NCBI RefSeq assembly: GCF_938018035.1
Contig: NZ_CALIJF010000110.1
Location: forward strand, 1 to 12,924
From: an uncultured Campylobacter sp.
Lineage (GTDB): Bacteria; Campylobacterota; Campylobacteria; Campylobacterales; Campylobacteraceae
Reading direction: 5' to 3'
Length of the DNA stretch: 12,924 bases
The notes under the pieces are model-generated. The model was not told where the DNA came from. It ran no database searches and saw nothing but the letters and a program-made list of their open reading frames with translations. Position 1 is the first letter of the stretch. Each line of letters begins with the position of its first letter. Both the position numbers and the translations under genes were made by a program. Below, piece by piece: positions 4,971 through 12,065 of the stretch.

Positions 4971-6428
4971 ATGTATGAAGATTTTACGCAAGAGCCAAAG
5001 GATGAGCGCGCGCAAAAGAAGCGCAAAGCTAGGGCGCGCGAGGCAGAAACAGATCGCAAGCCTGTACGAGACGCGCCTCGAGGTATGCCGCTTTGGCGCA
5101 AGATCGTGCTTGGCGCGATATTTGTATTCGCGGCTTTTAGCGTGCTTATTCTGGCGGCGGTCATAAATTCTGCAGGCGACTACTCGCCGCGGGACGATGA
5201 GCAGATCAAATACAGCGATTTTTATAAAAAAGGAGATGAAATTTACGCCCTCGTGGTGGGTGCGGGCTATTTTGCGGTACCGGACGCGGACGCGACGAGC
5301 TTTCGGATTTTGGATTTCGGCTCCGGCTACCGCTCCAACGTCGCGGCGGATAAAAACGCCGTATATTGCGGAAATATCGCGATGAGCGAGCTAGAGCCCG
5401 CGCGCACGAAAGCTGTAGCGTTCGGATACGTAAGCGACGGACGGATCAGTTATTTTTGCGACGGCGAGGCGGTGCCCAACGACGCGCTGGGGGCGTTTAA
5501 GCTCACTTATGAAACCTTGGCGCATATTTTTTGGGATGCGCCCAAACCGCAAAGCTACCTCTATAAATTTAAACGCATGGACGCCACGGATCTGCGCCAA
5601 ATCGCGGGCGTGTATTACGCTGCGCAGGGCTCTCGCGCGTTTTATAAGGGAGAGGTTTTGCCGGACGCCGATGCCGCGAGCCTGCGCCGGATAGAGGGAA
5701 GCGACGGCAGGGCGAGCGAAGTTTATGCCGCGGACGGCACGAACGTGTATTTTAAAAACCTGCGCCTTGACGCGCGCGATAACGGCGGGCATTACGATCT
5801 TTTTAGGCAGCGGTTGGACTATTTTTTGTGGGATGCGAAAGGCGGCGACGTTTTTGCGAACGATTTAAAATTTGACCCCGCCGCCGCGCCCTATGCTCCG
5901 CTAAATAGGCAGCTTGCGCATTCAAACCATCTATTTTTTGCCTCCCCTGGCGGAATCTATTATTTCGACGAGAACGACGGAAAGCAAAAGCGCGCGGCAG
6001 ACAATCCCTTTGCGGGCGAAGTTCGCGCGCTTAGCGGTAGTGTGTTTCAAAGCGGCAAGCGGATATATTTTTTGGAGCGCGCGGATGTTTGGGGCGGCGG
6101 CCGCAGCAGTCGTAGGATGGTCGCTCGCAAAAGCGGACTTTTCGCGCTCGAGCTGCCGCACGAGTGGCGCAAGGTAGGCGGCGTGCACGGCGGGCTATAC
6201 GGCTGGGTCTATTCAAACGGCGGGCGATTTTTCTACTTCGACGATCTGGGCTCTTCGCAGCTGATAGATCGGTGCATTTATGAGATCAGGGATCTAGATT
6301 TGGTTGAAATTTTGCTTCAAAAAAGCAGCCTTGGCACGAGTAAAATTCGCGAGATGATAAAGAGCGGTGGGCTTGAGGCGGTGGACGGCGAGCTGCTTTT
6401 TGAGGTAAAGACGCGGGTGGAATTTTAG
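4971..6428 (+). CDS. membrane-anchored DKNYY-type repeat protein
   Basis: A 485-aa protein with a charged Lys/Arg-rich N-terminus (about residues 10-40), one hydrophobic helix (about 44-66) and a large polar domain that should lie in the periplasm. The topology is that of an uncleaved signal anchor. The exported part carries repeated D-x-x-x-VYY-like units: ADKNAVYCGNIAM (126-138), DGRISYFCDGEAVPN (156-170), VYYAAQGSRAFYKGEVL (214-230), DGTNVYFKNLRLDARD (255-270) and GGIYYFDENDG (327-337). These recall the DKNYY family, which is of unknown function. The TTG at 4959 is a possible earlier start, but ATG 4971 has GAGG six bases upstream and is preferred. Codons are rich in G+C compared with flanking spacers. 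No partner gene identifies its role. Confidence 0.75.
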   Translation: MYEDFTQEPKDERAQKKRKARAREAETDRKPVRDAPRGMPLWRKIVLGAIFVFAAFSVLILAAVINSAGDYSPRDDEQIKYSDFYKKGDEIYALVVGAGYFAVPDADATSFRILDFGSGYRSNVAADKNAVYCGNIAMSELEPARTKAVAFGYVSDGRISYFCDGEAVPNDALGAFKLTYETLAHIFWDAPKPQSYLYKFKRMDATDLRQIAGVYYAAQGSRAFYKGEVLPDADAASLRRIEGSDGRASEVYAADGTNVYFKNLRLDARDNGGHYDLFRQRLDYFLWDAKGGDVFANDLKFDPAAAPYAPLNRQLAHSNHLFFASPGGIYYFDENDGKQKRAADNPFAGEVRALSGSVFQSGKRIYFLERADVWGGGRSSRRMVARKSGLFALELPHEWRKVGGVHGGLYGWVYSNGGRFFYFDDLGSSQLIDRCIYEIRDLDLVEILLQKSSLGTSKIREMIKSGGLEAVDGELLFEVKTRVEF

Positions 6429-6790
6429 GCGCGATGGACGTTACCTGGACGCTAGAAAGCGTTGCTAAATTTTAAAATTTGATTTTGCGTAAATTCATGA
6501 AATTTAAGCGGCACCGCGGGCTTTGGCATGAGCTTAGAATTTCGTCGTAAATTCCTTTAGAGGGAGCGCGCAAATTCCGTTTTGCACTGTCGCGACAGCG
6601 CGCGAAGATTTATATCGGTCACGATTTTCGCGTCGTGGCGTGCTTAAGCAAGACGTCGCCGTAAATTTTATTTTAACGCCGCAAATTTCGCTAGCAGTGT
6701 AGGCGACGCGCTGACAGAGCGTAAATTTAAAAGCCTCAATCGCAAAGCTGAACGCATAAAATTTTCATACTCAAACTTACGAGATAAAAT
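6429..6790. other. intergenic stretch after the DKNYY-type gene
   Basis: No gene with a start and ribosome site on either strand. It contains several CGTAAATT words, a perfect 12-bp palindrome CTGTCGCGACAG at 6587-6598 and many stop codons in all frames. The last part (from about 6785) leads into the candidate small RNA described separately. Confidence 0.5.
6587..6598. repeat. 12-bp perfect palindrome
   Basis: CTGTCGCGACAG, extended by GC/GC across one mismatch to 6584-6601. It could be an operator-like site or a chance GC-rich palindrome; no promoter is next to it. Confidence 0.35.
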
Positions 6791-6796
6791 TTAGCG

Positions 6797-6885
6797 GCTT
6801 GGATTCAAAAGCGCAAATATCTTACTCCGATATGAAATTTAACAGAGTGAGTGCAGATTAAGCGGCGCGACCAAAGCGCCGTTTT
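6797..6885 (+). ncRNA. candidate small RNA ending in an intrinsic terminator
   Basis: A possible -10 box TAAAAT at 6785-6790 would start a transcript near 6797. It contains a stem CTTACTC (6821-6827) / GAGTGAG (6845-6851), seven pairs with one G-U and a 17-base loop. It ends with CGGCGC / GCGCCG and TTTT, a classic terminator. The total length is about 89 bases. No coding frame with a ribosome site exists in it. The call rests on the arrangement promoter - hairpin - terminator alone. Confidence 0.35.
6861..6885 (+). terminator. rho-independent terminator
   Basis: CGGCGC (6863-6868), loop GACCAAA, GCGCCG (6876-6881), then TTTT. Outer A-U and G-U pairs can lengthen the stem. It is oriented to end rightward transcription, yet the nearest rightward gene stops 430 bp earlier. 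It lies about 40 bp beyond the mnmA stop codon and might also stop that leftward transcript, though no U-run follows on that strand. Confidence 0.7.
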
Positions 6886-6923
6886 GCAAACTCGAGGGCT
6901 TTAAGTGAAGCAAAAACAAAGCG

Positions 6924-7955
6924 CTATTTTATAAATCCGCTTGCTACTACGCGGTCGCGCTCGTCGTAAAAAACCGCGAGCTGTGCCGGAGCGATTCCCG
7001 CTGCGGGTGCGGACAGCACGGCATGCACGCCGCCGTCTTCGCGCGGCGAAATTTTAACGGGGAGTTTGGCGCTGCGGTAGCGGATCTTAACGCCGAGACC
7101 CGGCATATTTAAAATTTTATCCTTGCTTAAAAAGGCGTTAAAATTTTCGGTGTCGAACTCGTAGGTCGCCAGCTCCTCCTTGCCGCCCACGACGATCTCG
7201 TTTTTGTGCGGGTCGATGCTTAGCACGAAGTGCGGCTCATGCGTGCCGTGCACCGTAAAACCGCGGCGCTTGCCGATCGTGTAGTGCATATAGCCCTCGT
7301 GAGTGCCGATGGCGTTGCCCGCGCGGTCGCGCACGATGCCGGGCATTTTGGTGCCCGTATGACGGTTTAAAACGTCGATGTAGGTGGTGTCCACAAAGCA
7401 GATCTCGCTGCTTTCGCTCGCAGAAGCGATCTGCGAAAGCTCCGTATAGGCGCGCGCAGCCTCTTTGACGTCCTTTTTATACATCCCCCCAAGCGGAAAG
7501 AGCATAAACTCAAGCGCGGCAGGATCGATGTTTGCTAAAAAATAGCTCTGATCTTTGCTAAGATCTACAGCGGCTTTTAAAAGCCCATCCTCGATGCGGA
7601 CGTAATGCCCCGTAGCTAGGCGCTCAAAGCCCTGCTCGCGCGCGAATTCCAAAAGCTTGCCGAGCTTTATGCGGCGGTTACACAGCGCGCACGGATTTGG
7701 CGTAAGACCGCCTATATAGGCCTGCACGAAGGGCTCGTAAACATCGCGATTAAAATCATCCTGCAGATTCAAAATGTGGATTTTTATACCCAAAAACTCG
7801 CCCACTTTGCGGACTTTGGCGATGTTTGCCTCGTGATAGCCGGGCTTTGCGTGCAGCTTCATATAGCAGCCCTGCACCTCGTGCCCCGCGTCTTGCAGCA
7901 GCTTCGCGCACATCGAGCTATCCACGCCGCCGCTCATCGCGACTAAAATTTTCAT
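6924..7955 (-). CDS. mnmA: tRNA-specific 2-thiouridylase MnmA
   Basis: A 343-aa cytosolic enzyme that adenylates and then thiolates U34 at C2 in the wobble position of Lys, Glu and Gln tRNAs, taking sulfur from a persulfide relay. The ATP pyrophosphatase loop SGGVDSS lies at 8-14. The two redox/catalytic cysteines are Cys-89 (NPCALCN, with Cys-92) and Cys-186 (SEICFV). TGHYVR (115-120), SKDQSYFL (133-140) and YTIGKRRG are further family hallmarks. Size is normal. AAGGAG precedes the ATG, which overlaps the stop of the upstream LOG gene as ATGA, indicating co-transcription and possible translational coupling. Confidence 0.97.
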   Translation of the reverse strand: MKILVAMSGGVDSSMCAKLLQDAGHEVQGCYMKLHAKPGYHEANIAKVRKVGEFLGIKIHILNLQDDFNRDVYEPFVQAYIGGLTPNPCALCNRRIKLGKLLEFAREQGFERLATGHYVRIEDGLLKAAVDLSKDQSYFLANIDPAALEFMLFPLGGMYKKDVKEAARAYTELSQIASASESSEICFVDTTYIDVLNRHTGTKMPGIVRDRAGNAIGTHEGYMHYTIGKRRGFTVHGTHEPHFVLSIDPHKNEIVVGGKEELATYEFDTENFNAFLSKDKILNMPGLGVKIRYRSAKLPVKISPREDGGVHAVLSAPAAGIAPAQLAVFYDERDRVVASGFIK

Positions 7956-8557
7956 TCGTTCTCCTTGCGTCGCACATCAGTTAAAATTTCATCCACGCTG
8001 TCGCAGAGCTTAAAATTTTGCAGATCGCTTTCGTTTATCGCGCCAGATTTTAGCAGCGAAGTGCGGAAAAACTCCATTAGCGGTGCGTAGAATTCCTCGT
8101 CGTAAAGATAGATCTGTGCGCGCTTAAAGCCCGTCTGCACCAGCACTAAAATTTCAAAAAACTCATCCAGCGTACCAAAGCCGCCCGGAAAGATGACGAA
8201 AATTTCGCTGTTTTCGATGAGGGCGCCTTTGCGCGGCGCAAATGCCGAAAATTTCGCGCCCTGCGTCAAAAAGCCGTTGCTTTTTTGCTCAAACGGCAGC
8301 ATGATGTTAAAGCCCACGCTGTGCGTCCTTGCTCTCGCAAATGCGCCTCGGTTGGCGCCTTGCATAATGCCGCCTCCTCCTCCGGTGATGATCGAGTATC
8401 CTAAATCAGCGAGCCCCTCGCAAAGCTTTTGCGCGTCTTTTACGTAGCGATTATCCTCGCTAAAGCGCGCCGAGCCGAAGATCGTGGCGCTTTTGCCCAC
8501 GTTTTTGAGATTGTCGCGAGCGATTTTGATGTCTTTTAAAATTTCTTTCAACTGCAT
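7952..8557 (-). CDS. LOG-family protein (nucleoside-monophosphate phosphoribohydrolase type)
   Basis: A 201-aa Rossmann-fold protein of the LOG (Lonely Guy, TIGR00730-like) family. Characterised members hydrolyse the N-glycosidic bond of (modified) AMP to release base and ribose 5-phosphate; in bacteria without cytokinins they probably act in nucleotide salvage or clean-up. Signatures: IFGSAR (26-31), the glycine-rich GGGGGIMQGANRGA (59-72) and the phosphate/catalytic PGGFGTLDEFFE (124-135). The start ATG at 8557 has only a weak ribosome site (AGATAGATTAATC region), so an accessory start cannot be excluded. It is the first gene of a two-gene unit with mnmA (4-bp overlap). Candidate -10 hexamers lie in the AT-rich DNA at 8570-8610. 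Confidence 0.9.
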   Translation of the reverse strand: MQLKEILKDIKIARDNLKNVGKSATIFGSARFSEDNRYVKDAQKLCEGLADLGYSIITGGGGGIMQGANRGAFARARTHSVGFNIMLPFEQKSNGFLTQGAKFSAFAPRKGALIENSEIFVIFPGGFGTLDEFFEILVLVQTGFKRAQIYLYDEEFYAPLMEFFRTSLLKSGAINESDLQNFKLCDSVDEILTDVRRKENE

Positions 8558-8672
8558 GATTAATCTATCTTTTGTGTATATTATTTAAAATTTTAGCTTT
8601 AAGAATAACATTAAATTTTTAAAATTCCGTTTAAAATAGTAGAATTTACGTGATTTAAAATCTTATCGTAAA

Positions 8673-9890
8673 TCATACTAGGTTGCTAAGCTTTCGTAAA
8701 AATCCGCCGACGCCGCGGTAGGCGCTCATATCGATCGGCTCGCAGCCTTGCTTGCTTAAAAATCGCGAGACGCTCTGTCTAAGCGCGATGGTAGCGGGCG
8801 AAAACGGATAGTGCGAGTTAAAAAGCGCGCGATTTTGTGAGCAGACGGCTACTTGTTTGCAAAACGGCACAAAGCCTAGCAGCTTAAAGCCCAGTTCGCT
8901 TATATTGCGGTGCGCGACCGACTTTAGATTTTCGTAAATCATCACGGCATCATCCTCGCTCGCGGTGAAATTTAGCAAAAACAAAACCTCTTTTTTGCTC
9001 GCTCCAAGCGTCTTTAAAAGCGCGTAGGTGTTGCTGATCGAGCAGGGTTCGTTCGCGCACAGCACGATATTTTCGTCGCCGATGCTCAAAAAATCTCCAA
9101 GATACTCAAGCCCCGCATCGATCAAAATAAAATCGAAGATTCCCGCCTCTTTCAGCTCGCTTGCGAAGCGAGCGGGGCTTTCGTGAGCTTTTGCGTTTGC
9201 GAAATTTCCGGCTTCTTCGGGATTTGATGAGCGGGCGGAATTTTTCTTTTCATCTTCACTTGCGGAATTTTGAGAATTCTTGTCAGGGGTTGAATTTTGC
9301 TTGGTGAAATCGTCGCTTTTAAAATTCTCTAGGCTTTCTGATTCTGTAAAATTCCATCCATCTTCGCAATTCTGCGGCTTTTTGGCTGCACAATTCGTAG
9401 AATTTTTTGCAGCGTTTGCTATTGAATTTGAAGCGGCGAAATTTTCTGAGTTGTTTTTGCCATCAGAGTTCGTGAGTTTTTGCGCGTAATTGTGCGGAGC
9501 GCCACTTTCGTCGTCTTGCGAGCTTTGCGCGCTACCCATAGAATTTTGCATGACGCAATCGTCCGCGCTAGAGCTTGCGTTTTTGATAGAATTTTGCGCC
9601 ATAGAATTCGTGCTATTTGTAGAATTTTGTGAAGGCATGGGATTTTGTGAAGCAAGCGCGGGCGAGACGAGAGTTAAATTTTGAGAAATTTTTACCGCGA
9701 CGGCGCTTGGCAGCGAAATCCTCTTTCTTTGCAAAGCGTTTAAGATGATCTCTTGATTGTTTAAATTCGGAGCTTCGATGATCGCCGTGCGGTAGCCCTG
9801 CTCGCTTAGAATTTCGGCGAAATTTGCTGCAATCACGCTCTTGCCGACTCCGCCCTTGGCGCTTAAAAAATTTACGATTTTAGTTTGCAT
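8673..9890 (-). CDS. divergent FlhG/MinD-type P-loop ATPase with an Asn/Ser-rich insertion
   Basis: A 405-aa protein related to FlhG (YlxH/FleN), the ParA/MinD-type ATPase that sets flagellar number with FlhF. The deviant Walker A KGGVGKS (12-18) and the Walker B strand FDFILIDAG (252-260) are kept. The C-terminal third (LLNFTASEDDAVMIYENLKSV region and the closing GGFLRKLSNLV helix, possibly membrane-targeting) aligns with C. jejuni FlhG as I remember it. Three features depart from the family. The N-terminal FlhF-activating helix is absent. The switch-I DADIG is EAPNL (39-43), losing both aspartates. Residues about 80-240 are a low-complexity Asn/Ser-rich insert. GAGGA precedes the ATG, which lies inside folK (19-bp overlap). 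ATP binding is likely; hydrolysis and a flagellar role are doubtful. Confidence 0.8.
   Translation of the reverse strand: MQTKIVNFLSAKGGVGKSVIAANFAEILSEQGYRTAIIEAPNLNNQEIILNALQRKRISLPSAVAVKISQNLTLVSPALASQNPMPSQNSTNSTNSMAQNSIKNASSSADDCVMQNSMGSAQSSQDDESGAPHNYAQKLTNSDGKNNSENFAASNSIANAAKNSTNCAAKKPQNCEDGWNFTESESLENFKSDDFTKQNSTPDKNSQNSASEDEKKNSARSSNPEEAGNFANAKAHESPARFASELKEAGIFDFILIDAGLEYLGDFLSIGDENIVLCANEPCSISNTYALLKTLGASKKEVLFLLNFTASEDDAVMIYENLKSVAHRNISELGFKLLGFVPFCKQVAVCSQNRALFNSHYPFSPATIALRQSVSRFLSKQGCEPIDMSAYRGVGGFLRKLSNLV
9171..9653. repeat. degenerate AGAATTTT-rich segment coding for the Asn/Ser-rich insert
   Basis: Within the flhG-like gene the plus strand shows TAGAATTTTG at 9539, 9587 and 9620, plus many diverged forms (TAGAATTCG, GGAATTTTGAG, TGAATTTTGC). 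Read in the coding direction these give CAA AAT TCT, i.e. Gln-Asn-Ser, explaining the recurring QNS residues. The core octamer AGAATTTT is the unit of the array at 1-95. Confidence 0.6.
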
Positions 9891-10423
9891 ATCAGTCCTC
9901 TTTTAAATTTCATCTCTCCAAGTGGCAAAATCACGCTTATGCGCTCGCAAACACCAGGATGCGGCAGCGCGAGCCGTTCGCAGGCACGCACCTTTGCGCT
10001 TGCATATAAAATATCCACGTCCAGCGTGCGCGGCGCGTTTTTGAAGCTTCTTTTGCGCCCAAATCGTAGCTCCGCGCGCTGCATGATTTTAAGCAATGTA
10101 AGCGGCGGCAGAGAGCTTTGCACGAGCATTACGGCGTTTAAAAAATCGGACTGATCTAAAAAGCCAAACGGCCTGTTTTTTAAGATCAAGGAATTTTTCG
10201 CTACGAAAAAGCGCGTATCGCTTTGCAAAACGCGATAAAATCGCTCGAAGCGCCGCCTGACATCTCCTAAATTCCCGCCGAGCCCGAGCAGGTATAAATT
10301 TTTAAAATTTTTGCGCTCGCGGCGCCTCATCGGGAAAACGGCGCTTTTTACGACGCATAGTGCGTCCGTGCACTCGTAAAATCCGTTTTTCTTAAGTTGC
10401 ATGTTCACCCGAGCTACTCTCAT
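9872..10423 (-). CDS. folK: 2-amino-4-hydroxy-6-hydroxymethyldihydropteridine pyrophosphokinase
   Basis: A 183-aa folate-pathway enzyme that transfers pyrophosphate from ATP to 6-hydroxymethyl-7,8-dihydropterin. The HPPK core begins at about residue 43: GLGGNLGD (47-54, where LGSN is commoner), the pterin-binding RPFGFLDQSDFLNAV (84-98), and the RKRSFKNAPRTLDVDIL block (123-139) with Arg-131 and the metal aspartates Asp-135 and Asp-137, then PHP (154-156). About 40 residues precede the core; a similar extension is found in the C. jejuni protein. The ATG at 10423 overlaps the peptidase stop as ATGA. An internal ATG (codon 8) is possible. The 3' end contains the start of the flhG-like gene. In C. 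jejuni flhF follows here; in this window it is absent. Confidence 0.95.
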   Translation of the reverse strand: MRVARVNMQLKKNGFYECTDALCVVKSAVFPMRRRERKNFKNLYLLGLGGNLGDVRRRFERFYRVLQSDTRFFVAKNSLILKNRPFGFLDQSDFLNAVMLVQSSLPPLTLLKIMQRAELRFGRKRSFKNAPRTLDVDILYASAKVRACERLALPHPGVCERISVILPLGEMKFKRGLICKLKS

Positions 10424-11445
10424 AAAATTTCAGCCCCGTTTTCGCGCACGACCACGACATCCTCGATACGCACGCCAAATTCGCCGGGCAAGTAAATCCC
10501 AGGCTCCACGCTAAAGACCATCCCCTCTTTTAGCACGGTATCTCCGCGCTTTGAGATAAACGGAAGCTCGTGGATATCGACTCCGACGCCGTGTCCGGTG
10601 CTGTGAAAAAACGCCTCGCCGTAACCATGCCTTGCAATAAAATCCCTAGCCGCCGCGTCGATCTCGCGCGCCTTTTTACCGGGCGCGACCGCTGCGATCG
10701 CCAGAGCTTGCGCCTCTTTTACGATCTCGTAAATCTCTTGCCGTTTGGCGTTTTTAAAATTTTGCTCTTTGCCGAAGTTAAAATTTTCGTCAAAGCACGC
10801 CGTGCGCGTCCTATCGGAGCAGTAGCGGTTAAATTTAACCCCCGCGTCAAGTAGGAGCAAATCGCCCCGACGTAGCCGCTTTTTGCTTGGCAGAGCGTGC
10901 GCCTTTGCGGCGTTTTCGTTGATCGCGACGATAGGCGAAAAGCTAAGCGCAAGCTCACCCTTTTTCTTAAAGATGAGCTCGGCGTTAAAAAACAGCTCCT
11001 CTTCGCTCATGCCTTCGCCGCTAGCGCGCACAAACGCGGCAAATTCGTCAAATCTCTCCGCACCCAGCTGCGCCGCTTGCTTTAAAATTTTTATCTCGTC
11101 TTCTGATTTTACTATGCGCGAAATTTGCGAAAAATTCGCCCGCGCCTTAAATCTTATCCCAAGCCCTTTGCTAAGCGCTTCCCACTCACCCGCGCTAAAA
11201 TCGTACGGGTTGTAGCTAAGCTCCTTTACGCCGGCCTTTCGTAAAAACAGCCGCGCGTCTTTTATCAAATTTCGCTCGACCTCGATAACCTCGGTATCTT
11301 TGCAAAGCTCGCGCGCCTCGATGCTATAACGCGCATCGGTAAGGAAAAATTTGCGCCCCGCGAGACTTAAAAATATCGCGTTGTCGCAGCTGTATCCGCA
11401 CTCGTGGTAAACGGCGTTTTCGTCCTTTAGGATAAAATTTTTCAA
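10420..11445 (-). CDS. M24-family metallopeptidase (Xaa-Pro aminopeptidase type)
   Basis: A 341-aa cytosolic peptidase with the pita-bread fold, related to aminopeptidase P / PepQ, which removes residues next to proline. All five dinuclear metal ligands are present (numbered from the chosen start): Asp-200 (LLLLDAG), Asp-211 (SDRTRT), His-285 (STGHGVGVDIHE), Glu-314 (SVEPGIY) and Glu-328 (RIEDV). The accessory histidines His-183 and His-292 are also kept. No ATG fits. The frame is open back to a TTG at 11502 inside aroQ, but the TTG at 11445 starts at LKNFILKDENAV, where Campylobacter homologues usually begin, with AGGA upstream. Second gene of the aroQ cluster, coupled to folK by ATGA. Confidence 0.9.
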   Translation of the reverse strand: MKNFILKDENAVYHECGYSCDNAIFLSLAGRKFFLTDARYSIEARELCKDTEVIEVERNLIKDARLFLRKAGVKELSYNPYDFSAGEWEALSKGLGIRFKARANFSQISRIVKSEDEIKILKQAAQLGAERFDEFAAFVRASGEGMSEEELFFNAELIFKKKGELALSFSPIVAINENAAKAHALPSKKRLRRGDLLLLDAGVKFNRYCSDRTRTACFDENFNFGKEQNFKNAKRQEIYEIVKEAQALAIAAVAPGKKAREIDAAARDFIARHGYGEAFFHSTGHGVGVDIHELPFISKRGDTVLKEGMVFSVEPGIYLPGEFGVRIEDVVVVRENGAEIL

Positions 11446-11458
11446 ATTTAACCCAGTC

Positions 11459-11926
11459 CTACTCGGCTTTCTGCTCGGCTCTGGCTGCCTTGATCTGCTC
11501 AAAAATTTGAATCATTCCGATCATCGCCAGATGGTATCCCACGGGACCGAATCCGATGATCTGACCCGCTGTTACGGGCGCTATTAGGCTTTTTTGTCTA
11601 AGCTCCTCTCTGCGAGCGATGTTTGAGATATGCACCTCGATCACGGGTAGGCTGACTGCGGCGAGTGCATCGCGGATAGCGAGCGAAGTGTGCGTGTAGG
11701 CGGCGGGATTGATGATGATGCCGTCGCAGGTGCCGAAGCACTCTTGGATCTTATCGACGATCTCGCCTTCGAAATTGCTCTGGAAAAACTCGATCTCGTT
11801 GCCGCTCTGATCGGCGACCGCCTTCATCTGCTTATGGATATCCTCCATCTTCATAACCCCGTAAATAGCGGGTTCGCGCATACCAAGCATATTGATATTC
11901 GGTCCTTGAATCACCATAATTTTCAT
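11459..11926 (-). CDS. aroQ: type II 3-dehydroquinate dehydratase
   Basis: A 155-aa enzyme of the dodecameric type II class, catalysing 3-dehydroquinate to 3-dehydroshikimate (third step of the shikimate pathway). Characteristic elements: IQGPNINMLGMREPAIYG with Arg-17 and the catalytic Tyr-22, the QSNFEGEIVDKIQ segment, substrate-binding Asn-73 and His-79 in IINPAAYTHTS, the catalytic His-99 in EVHISN, and Arg-106. Length is typical. AAGGA eight bases before the ATG and a TATAAT box at 11959-11964 mark it as the first gene of a leftward operon aroQ - peptidase - folK - flhG-like. It is divergent from the amidohydrolase gene. Confidence 0.97.
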   Translation of the reverse strand: MKIMVIQGPNINMLGMREPAIYGVMKMEDIHKQMKAVADQSGNEIEFFQSNFEGEIVDKIQECFGTCDGIIINPAAYTHTSLAIRDALAAVSLPVIEVHISNIARREELRQKSLIAPVTAGQIIGFGPVGYHLAMIGMIQIFEQIKAARAEQKAE

Positions 11927-11958
11927 TTTTACGTCCTTGTTTTGAAATTTAAGCGAAA

Positions 11959-11964
11959 ATTATA
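11959..11964 (-). promoter_or_regulatory. -10 box of the aroQ operon
   Basis: Perfect leftward TATAAT, 32 bp upstream of the aroQ ATG. This is the only clear promoter for the four-gene cluster, whose members otherwise overlap or nearly touch. Confidence 0.65.
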
Positions 11965-12065
11965 ACCAAAGCGAGCTTATTTTTTACTATGGCGCTAAAT
12001 TTGCCCGCTCAAGCCCAAGCAATAAAATTTTATCTCTAAATTTAGCACGGAAGAGAATTTTATGC

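Noticed and set aside
8558..8672. Remnant of fliA, fliM or another flagellar gene between the flhG-like gene and the LOG gene
   Set aside because: Only 115 bp of AT-rich spacer with stops in all frames; nothing resembling a flagellar gene fragment can be read.
9280..9684. Several open frames overlapping the flhG-like insert
   Set aside because: They arise because the low-complexity AT-rich repeat lacks stops in other frames; none has a start signal or a recognisable product.
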